64,000 nt of DNA from Rhodocollybia butyracea (taxonomy: Eukaryota; Basidiomycota; Agaricomycetes; Agaricales; Omphalotaceae), in the NCBI GenBank assembly GCA_015501585.1, contig JADNRY010000097.1:62001-126000 (forward strand). The letters run 5' to 3'. Position numbers and translations under genes: made by a program. Position 1 is the first letter of the stretch, and each line of letters opens with the position of its first letter. Shown here in pieces: positions 33,201 through 44,339 of this stretch. Below the pieces are notes generated by a model. The model made no database searches, had not been told where the DNA came from, and saw only the letters and a list, made by a program, of their open reading frames with translations.

Positions 33201-34155
33201 CCACTACTGAATACGATATAGATAGGCCGCTCGCGTTAGTTGTAAGCTGTAACATCGATGGCCCCACCGTGAAGCTGACGCCTGTGTTTACGGTTATGGT
33301 TGAGTGTTTTGCGGAGGTTGATTGATATTTAACTCTGCTTGGAGTTTGTGCCCGTGGAGTTCTGAGGGGTTTGACTTTCAGACCAATCATCGTTGTTGTC
33401 TCCGACGTTCCCAGGCCCAGGTCTAAGTCCGACTCTGAATAGACGAAAGGTGTACAGCAGGAATAGAAGAAGAAGAACCCTTATATGATTCGCCCTGTTG
33501 AAGTATCTTCGTTTCTACTCTGGCCCGGTAGGAAAGAGAGGGGGCGCTTATTTTCTATTATCACATGTACATCCGCTTACTTATTCTGCCTGGTGCTGCC
33601 ACCATTTCGGCTGTTACTACAGTCTTCCTCTTCGAATAATTCACTAACCTGAATAGGGCTCTAGAGATCTACTGGCTAGGCGTTATCAGCGCAGAGTAAT
33701 TCCGGCGTGTCCTTTCTCCTTGTGTGTTGCTCAAGTATTGCTTTCTCGGGGCACGAACTAGTGCGGATACTCACTAACCCTTTAACGCTCTATCTTTAGG
33801 TCTTGGTAAACTGGAGTCATTCATCAGGAATAAGATGTTCATGTGCACCATTGTGTCGAAATTCTGTCGAAGTGTTTCACCACCTTGACTCGTCTTTGTT
33901 TCACGCCTTGTAGCGAGTCCTGCTGTGGGAACTCCAACCTCATATCCGTAGAGCCTTGGTGTAATAGCATAGCTTCTTCAATACGATGTACTCAAATCGG
34001 CTCGGTCAATACCATTCGGAATCGTAGAAGGAAAGCTCCAAGTCGCTGAACGTGGTGTTCCGACAGTACCTCGGCCGCCGAGTCATATTTTGCCTGCCGT
34101 TCGACCAGTATATAAACTAAGCGCCGATTCGGTCCGAATTCTCCATTATTCTTTC
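33201..34155. other. Spacer upstream of MFS transporter 1
   Basis: No gene recognised. The right end is the promoter of the transporter at 34156, with a TATA box at 34109-34116. Confidence 0.4.
34109..34116 (+). promoter_or_regulatory. Probable TATA box of MFS transporter 1
   Basis: TATATAAA lies 40 nt before the proposed start codon at 34156, a usual core-promoter distance for a short fungal leader. Confidence 0.45.
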
Positions 34156-36020
34156 ATGCCCCCTCAAATCGACGAGGAAACGCCGTTGCTGTCCAGAAAA
34201 CGGACTCCTCTTCCATGGCAAGTCCATCGCGCGCGCGTAAATCATTGCCTGCTTGCTTATTCCTCTCCAGGGCTCAGTTCACCATTGTTCTGTTTCTGCA
34301 ATTAGCTGAACCGTTGACCTCACAAGTCATATACCCCTTCTTGCCACAGGTGAGTTTCACGAAAAAATATTCATGGAGACACGGATTAATATATTTATTC
34401 CCGGATAGCTCATTCGCGATATTGGCGTAACTGATGGAGACGAGACGAAAGTCGGATTTTATGTCGGGTTATTAGTCAGTGGTTAACGTCGACTTCAAAC
34501 CGTGATTGACTCAAAGTTACATATTACAGCAATCCCTGTTCTTCCTTACTCAAGCCCTGACCGTCCTGCATTGGTCTCGCATATCTGACCGCGTTGGGCG
34601 CAAGCCAGTCATCTTGACAGGGCTATTCGGCTTGAGCATGTCCATGTATTGCTTTGGTCTATCAAAGACATTCTGGGGATTGGTTCTCAGGTACTGTCCT
34701 TTGTTCCTTCTTCCGCTTCCATCAACAACCGAACTGATTAATTCAACTATTCATGTAACTCTGTAGTCGGGGTTTGAACGGCGCACTCAGTAAGTCCATA
34801 TGCATATGCCTTGTCACTTCATATAATCGTTCTGACGGGGGGCTTCAGATGGAAATATTGGCGTGATAAAGAGGTTTGTGTTCTAGTTCGCGTTTTCTGA
34901 TGACTCGACTTGATATATATTCTTCTCAGCGTTATGGCCGAAATAACTGATTCAACAAACCTTGCTCAAGTGAGTCATATGTATCACATCTATCATCCTC
35001 CTGCCGAACATTCTTTCCTCAGGCATATGCCTACATGCCCATCGCCTGGTCTACAGGTGGAGTTCTAGGTCCCATGGTCGGCGGGGCCCTCGCAAGACCA
35101 GCAGATCAGTTCCCGCACCTATTCGGTTCCAACCAGTTTCTCAAAGACTACCCATACTTCCTTCCATGTGCCGTCCCCGCTACATTCAGTGCCATCGCCT
35201 GGCTGGTGACGTTTTTGTTTCTCAAAGAGACAGTGGCTACTCCCACCGTTTCGTTTCCTAGCTTGTTCAGATCGAAAAAAGATACGGGTAACTTGGATAA
35301 GCCTATTACGATTACTAACGACGACGTTACGAGTGTTACAACCGAGATTGCAGAATCCGAAAAACCCGTTGCTTTCCGTGCCCTCCTGATTCCCCGTGTC
35401 CTGTCCGCGGCCGGGAACTACGCCTCCCTCTCGCTCCTGGACATCTCCTTCCGCGCCATCCAGCCCCTTTATTTCTCTACCCCCACGGAGCTCGGTGGCC
35501 TAGGCCTGCCCCCCTCCACCATCGGGAACATCATGTCGGTGTTTGGGCTCCTAAACGGGATAATGCAGGTATTCTTTTTTGCACGGGTGATGGAATATTG
35601 GGGGAGCAAGAAGACATTCGTGGTGGGGGTTGCGGCGTTTATCCCGATATTTGCGTGTTTTCCTATTTTGACGGCGTTGGTGAAGCTGAATGGAAGCGAG
35701 GGAAGGCTGGGGTGCTTGTATGGACGGTTGTAGTGGTGCAAATCCTGTTTTCGCTGTTGATCAGCTTTTCGTACGGCTCGATATTCATCTTCATCACCGC
35801 TGCGTCGCCTAACCGTGCCTCCCTTGGAGCTACGAATGGGTTGTGCCAGATGTCCGTGAGCATTTGCCGTGCTGTTGGGCCGGCGGTGAGCAATTCGTTG
35901 TTTTCGCTGTCGTTGAAGCATGGGTATATGGGTGGATTTTTGGTATATTATGTGTTACTGGGGATGGTTGGGGGGTCGTTGATGGCGACGGGGACGTTGC
36001 CTAGAGAAATACGGATGTAG
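34156..36020 (+). CDS. MFS transporter (DHA1-like, drug/zinc-facilitator type)
   Basis: Eight exons: 34156-34221, 34278-34349, 34409-34474, 34530-34690, 34767-34789, 34849-34873, 34930-34969 and 35023-36020; about 483 residues. The N-terminus PQIDEETPLLSRK is the acidic leader common in this group. The signature between helices 2 and 3, ISDRVGRKP, is the MFS motif A, and LNGALNGNIGVIKSVMAEI and AWSTGGVLGPMVGGAL (the antiporter-type motif C position) follow. The second half runs ISFSYGSIFIFITAASPNRA to PREIRM. Twelve helices are expected, in the plasma or vacuolar membrane; related basidiomycete proteins are annotated as general-substrate transporters, and the substrate here is unknown. A one-base frame break near 35695-35708 separates the last helices (NGSEG to GVLVW). 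The rest is intact, so an assembly error or a recent mutation is likely. Confidence 0.85.
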
Positions 36021-36337
36021 TCCAGAACTACAAAAAGCGCAATAGGCGGACAAAAGGACCAGTAGGTTAGCTTATGAACAATACGAAGCATAATGAAGAA
36101 TTACCAATTTCATTCCGAATGAATTCGATGATTGAATGTGATGAGTCAGCAACTACAAATACCTTGTGACACATCTATGGAAGGCAGTGGCGTGGCCGTT
36201 CGATTGTAACTCTCACCATCTCTACCTCTTTTTTCGTCGGATCTCCAGAACTTCATCTCTTCAGAGTCTAATCTCTCTAAAATCTATCTTTATTTCTTTC
36301 TCTCTTTAATTCTCTCTCCTTCTCTAATTTTCCAGCA

Positions 36338-37756
36338 ATGTCCAGCTTCGCCTCCCTAATGGCCCTCAGCGCCACGCATACCCGCGCCGCGCAAAGCCAT
36401 GCTGAAGCCATCCTCGAGGACCGCAAAAAGCGCGAAGCCGAGACCCGCAAAAAGCAGCTAGAAAAAGAGAAGCGGGAAAAGGAATTAGCTGCGCGTTTGA
36501 GACTGAAGCATTTTGAAGAGCAGAAGAAGGAAGAGGAGAGGAAGAAGAGGAAAGAGGAGGAGCAGAAAGCCGCAGAGGCTGCGCTTGAGAGGAGGAAGGC
36601 CGCTGAACGGGATGCCTTGTTGTATGGACCTGGACATCGGAAAGGCGGGTCGTATAAGGGTTCTGTATCTTCCGCTTCATCTTCTTCACAACCGCGGCGG
36701 AAACCTCTTGGGGCTGCCACAGACGACGACGACGACAACGGTCCGACGGCCGAACCCCTCACTCGAGAGGAACTTCGCGAGCGGAAGCTCCAAGCAACCT
36801 TGAAACGCCAATTTACGTCCGCGAAACGCTCGACCACGACCGGCGGGTACCAGAGACACGGCCGTAGCCTTCCTGGCGGCGCTGTCGATGTCACTACTAA
36901 CGGCCTTCCGGCATCGAGTAGCTCCGGGAAGCAATCTGTTAAAGCCAGGCTGACGGCGATGCCGAATACGTTGACAAAGCTCAACACGGTGAAACGCGAT
37001 ACGCGGACTATTGATGAGATTTTACAGGATCGAGCAAAAGCAAAGGAGCTGAAGACGCTAGACGGAGACGATGCGCTCGCTTTTGATGATTGGTTTGGAG
37101 AGAGGAAAAAGGAAAAGTCTCGTCCTGCGTCTGCGGAGGGGACTCCTAAGCCGGTATCGCGTGCGTTGCTCTTCTTTCCGTTCACTTGCACGTCGACGTT
37201 GACATCGTCTCCTGCGTTCTTCTAGGTGCCATCGGTACTCCGCCCGTACAGTCCGTTCCGAAGAAATTACCTCCTGCATCCAACAAACCATCCAGGTCCG
37301 CGCCCATACCAAAATCGTCAGCATCCTCCTCGAGACCGCTTCCTCGTCCTACCGGCAAACCCAAAGGTTCCTCCCAACCCCATCCCTCTTCGGCCAGAAA
37401 GCGCGAACGCTCTCCCGGTGCTCCCGAGTCCCGCGCCAAACGCCGCGCCTTGTCCTCGGAGGAGCCAGACGATGGGCCTCTGGACGTTAGCGGTCTCATA
37501 TGGGACATCATGGGCAAAAACCGTAGTCAATATGTCAATATGGACGTCTTTAGTGACGACGAAGATATGGAGGTAGATGCCAGCGCCCTCGAACGAGAAG
37601 AAAAACGCAGGTGTGTGCTTTTCAGACTCGTTTTCCGGTGTTATATATCTGACCTCCTTTCGTAGCGCACGTATTGCTAGGGAAGAAGAGCTCGCGGCGC
37701 TGGAGGAGGAGAAGCGGCATGAAGAGGAGAAGAGACGTCGTAGAATGCGTACTTGA
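36338..37756 (+). CDS. SPT2: SPT2-like chromatin protein
   Basis: Three exons (36338-37160, 37226-37610, 37666-37756) give 432 residues in frame. The N-terminus MSSFASLMALSATHTR leads into a long charged coiled-coil of Lys, Glu and Arg. The middle is low-complexity and basic, and the C-terminal part has LIWDIMGKNRSQYVNMDVFS then DDEDMEVDASALEREEKRSA and a Glu/Arg helix ending RRRRMRT. This arrangement, a disordered basic protein with a conserved C-terminal acidic-then-basic helical segment, is the SPT2 domain that binds histones H3-H4 during transcription elongation. The protein should be nuclear. First-exon end is set at C|GTGCGT because only this keeps exon 2 in frame. Two partial decayed copies are at 32872-33200 and 53160-53590. 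The start lies 317 bp downstream of the MFS gene. Confidence 0.85.
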
Positions 37757-38402
37757 TATCACTCGTTTCCAATACTCCCCGCTGGTACCTCACTCACAAT
37801 GTGCACTACGCCATTTTTTAGAATATCGCTTTCTTTTTTTTCATTGGATGTAATGCGGAAGCGATGGACGATGGGACTAGTCTTAGTTCTTGCTTTTGTT
37901 TCTTTTTTTTTTTGGTATCGACTCTCACATGCACATAACTATTCGCAGCGACCGACACATTAACACTAACATACATATACACACCTCTGTTTTTTTACTT
38001 ATCACGTTCTTCTCTCATATGACTGTCGCATGCTTCATTAATATCTGTAAACCAATCAGTCTTGTATCTAGCTCAAGTATTATTATACCGCATTCCTTGT
38101 CGAACGGGGTTTGTTCAGCTATCCACTGTTGCTATCCACTGTTGTATTCATTAATTATTCGATATCCATCAGACTAGAGCTCTCTTCGTGCTTCAGTGTG
38201 CTTCAGCTCTGAGGTGCTCTCCCGTACCCACCCGTACTAGTATGGTTCAAGTACAGTAATGCCGGAAGGCACGTCGCCGACCCCAACAAATCTCTGTGAA
38301 CATGCTTGAAGTTTGGCATTGCTCATGACAAAATATGAAAGGAAGAACAAGAATCCGAAATCCGACAGAAACACAAAAACTATTCCAGGAATTCCCTACC
38401 AG
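37757..38402. other. Spacer after SPT2
   Basis: T-rich 3' flank with no recognised gene. The last 60 bp resemble the 3' flank of the tRNA-Ile gene at 47.8 kb (shared ATGACAAAATATGAAAG), showing that the tRNA was duplicated with flanking DNA. Confidence 0.5.
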
Positions 38403-38485
38403 TGGCCAACGTGGGGATCGAACCCAAGACCTTCGCGTAATACCATATTTAAGTCCAATAATAGCACGACGCTCTAACCAACTGA
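38403..38485 (-). pseudogene. Truncated tRNA-Ile relic
   Basis: The minus strand keeps the 3' three-quarters of tRNA-Ile(AAU): part of the D-loop TCAGTTGGTTAGAGC, an altered anticodon loop with intron, then ACGCGAAGGTC, TTGGGTTCGATCCCCA and GTTGGCC. The acceptor 5' strand and half of the D arm are replaced by the repeat at 38486. Confidence 0.8.
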
Positions 38486-38745
38486 TAGGCCTAAAACAGT
38501 CCCCTCTGAGGGATTGCGGCTTAAGCGAGAAACCTCGTCAGAGGGGCCTGGAAACCGGCAGTTTTTTTTCGCTCAGACTTTTTTCGGACACCTCGTCATC
38601 ACACCAATCAATAGATGCAAGCCTGGTAAGATGGGCCCCACATGCCAGGCCCCTCCCCTGGATTTGAGACTTTCCCTACATTGCGAGTATTTCTGCGAAT
38701 AATTCCAGTTATTTTGGATAAGGTTAGAGTCCACAGGACCTTCAT
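38486..38745 (-). repeat. Repeat family X, copy A (joined to a tRNA-Ile relic)
   Basis: In reverse complement it matches 42400-42830: both contain CAATGTAGGGAAAGTC, GGCCTGGCATGTGGGGCCCA, TCTTACCAGGCTT, GACGAGGTGT, CCGGTTTCC and a GACGAGGTTTCT / AACGAGGTTTCT block. It has no coding frame. One end abuts the tRNA D-loop. Confidence 0.7.
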
Positions 38746-40255
38746 GTAAGCTACGTAAAACCGGTACAACAATGTTTCAGCAAATAATTACATCAATTTG
38801 CCAAGAGAACTCAGTGCTCAACCTGAGCAGGCCTGAGCTCGCTTATTGTTATTGAACACTGCCCGCCTGCGGTCCCGCCTTGTCATCGTTAATTGCAGCC
38901 CCCGCACAGATCCCGCCGTCTTCGACTCTTCACCTATCTGCGCGCACTAGTTCCATAGTGCCTTCCCGTCCCGCTATTTATCTGCTGGGCCGCTCCTCTC
39001 ACAGTGTTCGCTGCCCATAAACCAAAAATGAGTGTATGTCAGCAGCGTGTCATTGGGTCTATGGAATACAAGTGTTCATCGGGTTTTGCATGCACAGTCC
39101 ACCCAACTTTCTGTGCCAATTCACATTCAATTTATGTTCTAAGTTGACACCATGGACACAGGCAAGCCAGGGAATTCTATGCTCATACATTAGTGCCGGG
39201 CTGCAAGGGCGGCAGCACCGAGCAGTAAGTTGGGAGGTACAACCCCTCAACAGAAGCTACAGTCAAATTTTTACTAGTTTTGAAGGCCTCAGGACAATTG
39301 CAGAGTGCTCTAAATAATATTTCTGGAGAGCAACCAGCTGGCACTCTCTATTGAAGTAATGATTAAAAGTGTGCGATGCATTTCGATTCTTCGAAAATGG
39401 TCAGTGGGCGCTTAATGAAGACTTCCCGCCACCATCAGTCGGCATGCGCCTAAACCCCCGCCATTGAAGCTTGTAAGGTATTGGGCTCATGTACCGCAGG
39501 CGCACTACTTCTACTATGCTGCTATACTTTACTCCTACTTAATTATGTAGTCACTTTATTTATTACTTTAGTTGCGCTTGCTCTGCACTTCAAAAGGTGA
39601 TAAAGCTGAACATACTCTAGAACTACTGCTTGGATGCCAAATCAAACATATCTGAATTATAAAGAAGGAAATACAGACAACTTAACTGCAAATCTGAATT
39701 TTTGTAGCCTCTTGCGGCCTACATGTATGGATATTGGCCTTGACATTTAGTAAAATTGAGTATTTCGGGCAAGATTTCTAGTGAAATAATTCACATGTAG
39801 AGGATTTAGCTAGCTTCGAGGACTCTTTACAGTTGTATCTATAATGTGGCATGAGTTTTATATCTACTTAAATTTACAAGGTTGAAAAGTGTAGTGAAGA
39901 CTGCCATATTTGCAGTGGCAGTTTGTGTTAAAGGTTCGAACAGCTGTATCTCAAGCATATGCGAAGCGATGCAATAGAAATTATCTACACTAGCTCGTTA
40001 CACTTAGTAGAAGATAGCTACAATAAAAAAACAACATAAAACTTCTTAGATTGACCTTGCTCAACGTCCCAAGCATTGAGGTCAAGTATCGGAGCGGCGG
40101 GCCGCACTCCGCTGTAAACTCTTCAAGGCATTCTTATGCGCAAATTCATGCTTTTTACAGAGAGAAAAAGGCAATCAGAAATATTCCATGTCTATGTACA
40201 TAACTATGTGATATGTATCGCAACTTTCAAACGTGGATATTCACCAGGCTGCTCT
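38746..40255. other. Spacer, no supported gene
   Basis: AT-rich beyond 39.5 kb. An open frame at 39036-39317 has no domain. Its right end carries the target duplication GCTCT (40251-40255) of the solo LTR. Confidence 0.4.
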
Positions 40256-40665
40256 TGTTATGACCCGATTCTACACTATAGGCATATACACACTCTTTTT
40301 TCATTTATTAACAACCACTACTATCATTAATATTTTACCACTTAACACTATCACATACATTCATTACTTATCTTCTCAACACAACTTCGGATAATGCTGC
40401 ACATTACCATGGAAGCTGCAAAGACCCTTCCACACAGTATTGACTCATTATTAGTCAACTCTGGTTCCACTAAATGACTCAATATCAGTCATCCATGACT
40501 CTACTGAATGACTCAACATCAGTCATCCGCAGTTCCGCTTAAATGACTCAGTAACAGTCATTGCACACCATTCCACAGTCATGCTGACTGATCCGCAGCA
40601 TTTCCGCAGTTATGACTCAAATCTAGTCATTCTGCAGCATTTCCTAACTAGTACATATTAAACAG

Positions 40666-40674
40666 TATATAAGG
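40666..40674 (+). promoter_or_regulatory. TATA box of the solo LTR
   Basis: TATATAAGG in the centre of the LTR, upstream of the minisatellite; likely marks the U3/R boundary region. Confidence 0.45.
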
Positions 40675-40773
40675 AAGCCAGATTTACCAATGTACAGTAG
40701 ACGTATTATTTTCTTAAATCCAAACCCCCACTTGTTTGCTGTTATCACTTGTGTGAATCACCAGACCAACTCA

Positions 40774-41180
40774 TTGTATCTTGTTGAGCTATCTCCAAGC
40801 TACAATACACATTTATACATCTTGTTGAGCTAACTCCAAGTTGTATCCACTAACATTCACCTGTTGAGCTATCTCCTAGTGAATACTTCTTTAATTGCCA
40901 CTTGTTGAGCTATCTCCGAGTTGCAACTTCCTATTACTTGTTGAGCTATCTCCAAGTATTAGACATCACACTCACTATTACTTGTTGAGCTATCTCCAAG
41001 TACTAGACACCACACTCACTATTACTTGTTGAGCTATCTCTGAGTACTAGACACCACACTCACTACTACTTGTTGAGCCATCTGCGAGTACTAGTTCTGA
41101 TTCATATTACTGCTTGTTGAGCTATCTCCGAGGGTAATCATATTATTATTTGTCGAGCTATCTCCAAATAATAACTTCTG
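40774..41180 (+). repeat. Minisatellite inside the solo LTR
   Basis: About eleven copies of a core TTGTTGAGCTATCTCCAAGT occur, in the central part as 44-bp units that add ACTAGACACCACACTCACTA; spacing varies near the edges. Confidence 0.85.
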
Positions 41181-41367
41181 TGAGTTTCGTATTACAAACT
41201 AGTTACTAACTTTACTTGAGCCTAGTTGTTTGAGTATATATTTTTTGCCTAGTGGTTTCAACAAACGGAAAGGCTTGCTCTATAATCTCATTAATTTCTC
41301 TTATCATTTTTACTGCTGAGTTACGTACTGTGAAGGTTTGGACGAGACTATTGATCGAGTCATAACA

Positions 41368-42236
41368 GCTCTCCTACCAGTCATGTTGTTACCCGCATGT
41401 CGGTCAATACAAACATCAGTCAATACGAACGTCTTTAGCTGAATCTTCCCTTAGCAGTTTAAAGTGCTCTCCATTCCACAGACGATGACTGTGAGAGAAG
41501 GTGCCAGCAAAAAAAAGAAAAAAACCAAGGAATGAAGGTAACAAGGTGCGAAAGCATAGCGGTTGTGAGTGCAGATAAGATGAACACTTATCAACATTGG
41601 AATATGTTTCTTGAGCATCGGGACTACTACCCATTATACTGAACTGGTGGATTATAGCATTGGAAGGAGAGATGTTAGTGACGGCGGTGAAGAAGGGCTG
41701 GATGTAGAGAGGTGACGGTGCCCGAGGACTGATATTAGGTGACAGAAAGCCTGTTGTTTTGTCGAGGTTGTCATGCGGGCTTCAGTCAAAATTGCATGGG
41801 TGAGGCACTGGAGAAGTCAAAATCTTTTTGCATCAGACTGAGATATGAAAGGACTTGAGGAACATCCAAGATTGCAGATGTCGATGGATTAGTTGGTTTG
41901 AAACAAAGAGGAAAGAAAAAAAGAACATGTTAAATAAAAGAAAGAAATACGCGTAGCCCGTTCCTTGCATTTCCAGGGCATGAGCACGTAAAAAACACTC
42001 AAAGTCTCTCATCTAAGCATGCCTCCAAAGACAAATCTCGCTCAGTACTCACTGTAACTCAGCAGGCGTTTCGAATTCCCGGTGCATGGGTACTCAAAAG
42101 TGTGCAAGTGCATGAGGTTGCATGAGGTAAAGCCTTTGAATAAAGCATGCTCAGTCTTAAAAAAAGGATAGCTCACCATTCTGCAATGTTACATACCTAG
42201 AAGTTCCAAAATAACGCCGGGACAAAAGGCAGGACA
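41368..42236. other. Spacer, no supported gene
   Basis: No recognised gene or repeat; the minus frame 41634-41416 has no domain. Confidence 0.4.
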
Positions 42237-42326
42237 ATTATCTCGGAGCTCAGCGCTTTATTATCAAGTCAGGGTTATGTTCCGATAACCCTGACTTGAT
42301 AATAAAGTGCTGAGCTCCGAGATAAT
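42237..42326. repeat. Near-perfect 42-bp palindrome
   Basis: Arms 42237-42278 and 42285-42326 are inverted copies with one mismatch and a 6-nt loop. A third partial copy of an arm (AATAACCCTGACTTGATAAT) lies at 42343-42365. It would form a strong hairpin or cruciform. Confidence 0.9.
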
Positions 42327-42399
42327 CATTAGTACTCAGTTCCAATAACCCTGACTTGATAATAATTACCGGGACTTTATTGCATCAACAATCTATAGA

Positions 42400-42831
42400 G
42401 ACCTATAGACTCTAACCTTATAGATAATATTTGGAATTATTTGTGGAAATATTCACAATGTAGGGAAAGTCAAAGATCCAGGGGAGGGGGCCTGGCATGT
42501 GGGGCCCATCTTACCAGGCTTACACTCATTGATAGGTGTGATGTCGAGGTGTTTTCGGATCGTTGGGCCTGGGTGTCAGACCTAATAAGGCAAAACCCGA
42601 TTAGGATTCAGAGGATAGGAAGACCTTTTGCGCTGCGTCATTACACTTTGGACGTCTTAACATGACGTATGAGACAGTAGCAAATGAACGCTCAAGAAAA
42701 TCATCCTCCCTCCAAATCCCAATTTGGTCTTGCCTTATTAGGCTTGCCTAACGGCAGTTTTGACACCGGCAAAGTCTCTGCGACGATTTGCTTCCGGTTT
42801 CCCAAGCCCTCTAACGAGGTTTCTTGTTTAA
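42400..42831 (+). repeat. Repeat family X, copy B, split by a retroelement
   Basis: Homologous to 38486-38745 in the opposite orientation. It is interrupted at 42831 by the LTR element 42832-44308 and resumes at 44309-44340 (AACCTCTTAAGGGCTTGG), ending at a tRNA-Ile D-arm fragment. Confidence 0.7.
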
Positions 42832-42983
42832 TGTAAGAGCCCTGACTCTTAATGCCTCAGACCATGAGCAAGATCTCGTTCTATTAGAGAAATAGACCGA
42901 AACGAGTATGTGGTACGAGGATAAGAGTAGACTAATTATGTAATATCGGCACTAACGGCAATGAACGTGCCGTAGGCGTTACA
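42832..42983 (-). repeat. LTR (3' in sense direction)
   Basis: 152-bp LTR; partner at 44157-44308. Confidence 0.9.
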
Positions 42984-43078
42984 CATGCCCCCTAGATTGA
43001 CCCCACAGGTCCATCTTACCCAAAAAAAACAAAAGAGAAAGATGGAAAAGGGAAAACATAACAAAGAGAAACATACAG

Positions 43079-44113
43079 TCATCTAATAGGTAACGTACGA
43101 TGTAGTATGCTGGCAATTTCCATAAGTGCAGAAGAAGAGAAAGTGTCCTGTGAAAATTGCCGGATTCTCTGGATGCTGACACTAAGTCCAGATTGAGATG
43201 GTGGTGGCACATTGGAGACAGTAGATCTCCAGCGCCATGAATGGGAGCATTGATTGGGAGCACAAATATGGTGATGGGGAGTTTCAGTGGGTGAGGGTGA
43301 TGGCATGAGTGTACCAGATTGGGATGGGCAACGACTTGAACGAAGCAAGAGCGAACCAAATGCACCATACACATTGTGTTTGACACGTTTACGAAGGCCT
43401 GTTGGTGGAACAGCAGTCACAGGGGCAATATAAGGCACAGGTGTACACTCGGTTGGAGTGTTTGAGAGATGAACACGAGCTGGCGGTGTGCCAGCTGTGT
43501 GTTCGAGCCCCATGACATGTTCATCCATGAATACTTCAAGTTTCCGGCCTGCTTTCCGCAGTTCAGCCACCTCCCGTGCAAACTCTGAGGTTGGTTGGAG
43601 TCGAAATGAAGGGGAAGTGGGTTTGGAGGGTGAAACCAATGTCAGAGCATGTGGAGATGATTTCAATGCGTTCAATGCGTTCGAAGCGAGCGTGGGAGTC
43701 GGTGATGAGGCAATAGGAGCGGTCAAAGGTGATGGAGAACTTGGAGCAGGAGGTGGTGTTTGAGATTTGGACAGTTCCATCTCAAACTCTTCTCCCAGTC
43801 TCTTAATAGACTCTATCATCTGAAAACAGACCTCTGCCTGGAAACCTTCTTCCTTCACTGCCCAGCAACATCTTAATGTTGAATCCTGCACCACTGCCTC
43901 TGCCAAATCCCTACCAGCCACTGAAAGACCATGTTGTTCCCAGAGCTGCTTAAAGTTGACTAGCAGCTGTTGAATTCCCTGGGAGGAGAAGTCCAGGATC
44001 CCAGAGATGTGTGAGAGAGGATCATGAGGGAACATGGAAAGGATTTGAGAAAGAAAAGAGTAAGCCAGAGCCATGACAGAGTCATGGCTTGAGTTGTGCT
44101 GTTGTGTGGTCAT
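43079..44113 (-). CDS. Gag-like protein of the small LTR element
   Basis: A single open frame of 344 residues starts at 44113, 44 nt inside the 5' LTR in the sense direction, and fills nearly the whole interior. The N-terminal third is helical and acidic (HISGILDFSSQGIQQLLVNF, LAEAVVQDSTLRCCW), the middle is Pro/Ser/Thr-rich with SPSPLTAPIASSPTPT, and the C-terminal part is basic and low-complexity. There is no zinc knuckle, protease or polymerase. The position between LTRs is the main reason for the gag-like label; sequence similarity to known Gag was not recognised. An intact long frame despite 2-3% LTR divergence hints at retained function or recent activity. Confidence 0.6.
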   Translation of the reverse strand: MTTQQHNSSHDSVMALAYSFLSQILSMFPHDPLSHISGILDFSSQGIQQLLVNFKQLWEQHGLSVAGRDLAEAVVQDSTLRCCWAVKEEGFQAEVCFQMIESIKRLGEEFEMELSKSQTPPPAPSSPSPLTAPIASSPTPTLASNALNALKSSPHALTLVSPSKPTSPSFRLQPTSEFAREVAELRKAGRKLEVFMDEHVMGLEHTAGTPPARVHLSNTPTECTPVPYIAPVTAVPPTGLRKRVKHNVYGAFGSLLLRSSRCPSQSGTLMPSPSPTETPHHHICAPNQCSHSWRWRSTVSNVPPPSQSGLSVSIQRIRQFSQDTFSSSALMEIASILHRTLPIR

Positions 44114-44156
44114 ATTGCTGTAATAGTCCTATTCAGGACAAGGTTGCTCAAAAAAG

Positions 44157-44308
44157 TGTAAGAGCCCTGACTCTTAATGCCTCAGACCATGAGCAAGATC
44201 TTGTTCTATTAGAGAAATAGACCGAAACGAGTATGTGGTACGAGGATAAGAGTAGACTAATTATGTAATATCGGTGCTAACGGCAATGAACGTGCTGTAG
44301 GCGTTACA
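44157..44308 (-). repeat. LTR (5' in sense direction)
   Basis: 152-bp LTR; partner at 42832-42983, four transitions apart. Confidence 0.9.
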
Positions 44309-44339
44309 TTTAAACAATGCCAACCTCTTAAGGGCTTGG

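Larger units (their letters stand above)
40256..41367 (+). mobile_element. Solo LTR (1112 bp) with internal minisatellite
   Basis: The sequence begins TGTTATGACCCGAT and ends ATCGAGTCATAACA, standard TG..CA LTR ends. A perfect 5-bp duplication GCTCT flanks it (40251-40255 and 41368-41372). A TATA box (TATATAAGG, 40666-40674) sits mid-way, as expected of an LTR promoter read on plus. No internal region or second LTR is present, so it is a product of LTR-LTR recombination. The upstream half is full of ATGACTCA / AGTCAT repeats. Confidence 0.88.
42832..44308 (-). mobile_element. Small LTR retroelement (1477 bp) with one gag-like ORF
   Basis: Two 152-bp LTRs (42832-42983 and 44157-44308) start TGTAAGAGCC and end GGCGTTACA on plus. 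TTTAA duplications flank the element (42827-42831 and 44309-44313). The LTRs differ at four positions, all transitions, so it is older than the element at 21.6 kb. The ORF is on minus. No pol is present; the size is that of a TRIM-like or short gag-only derivative. Its sense LTR start TGTAACGCC equals that of the 21.6-kb element. Confidence 0.9.

Noticed and set aside
36277..37191. Minus-strand frame of 304 residues
   Set aside because: Antisense shadow of SPT2 exon 1; Ser/Phe-rich composition mirrors Glu/Lys/Arg codons.
40774..41180. CRISPR-like array
   Set aside because: Repeats are regular, but the spacers are not unique and the array lies inside an LTR in a eukaryotic genome; it is a minisatellite.
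43488..43763. Plus frame of 91 residues inside the small LTR element
   Set aside because: Antisense of the gag-like ORF on the minus strand.
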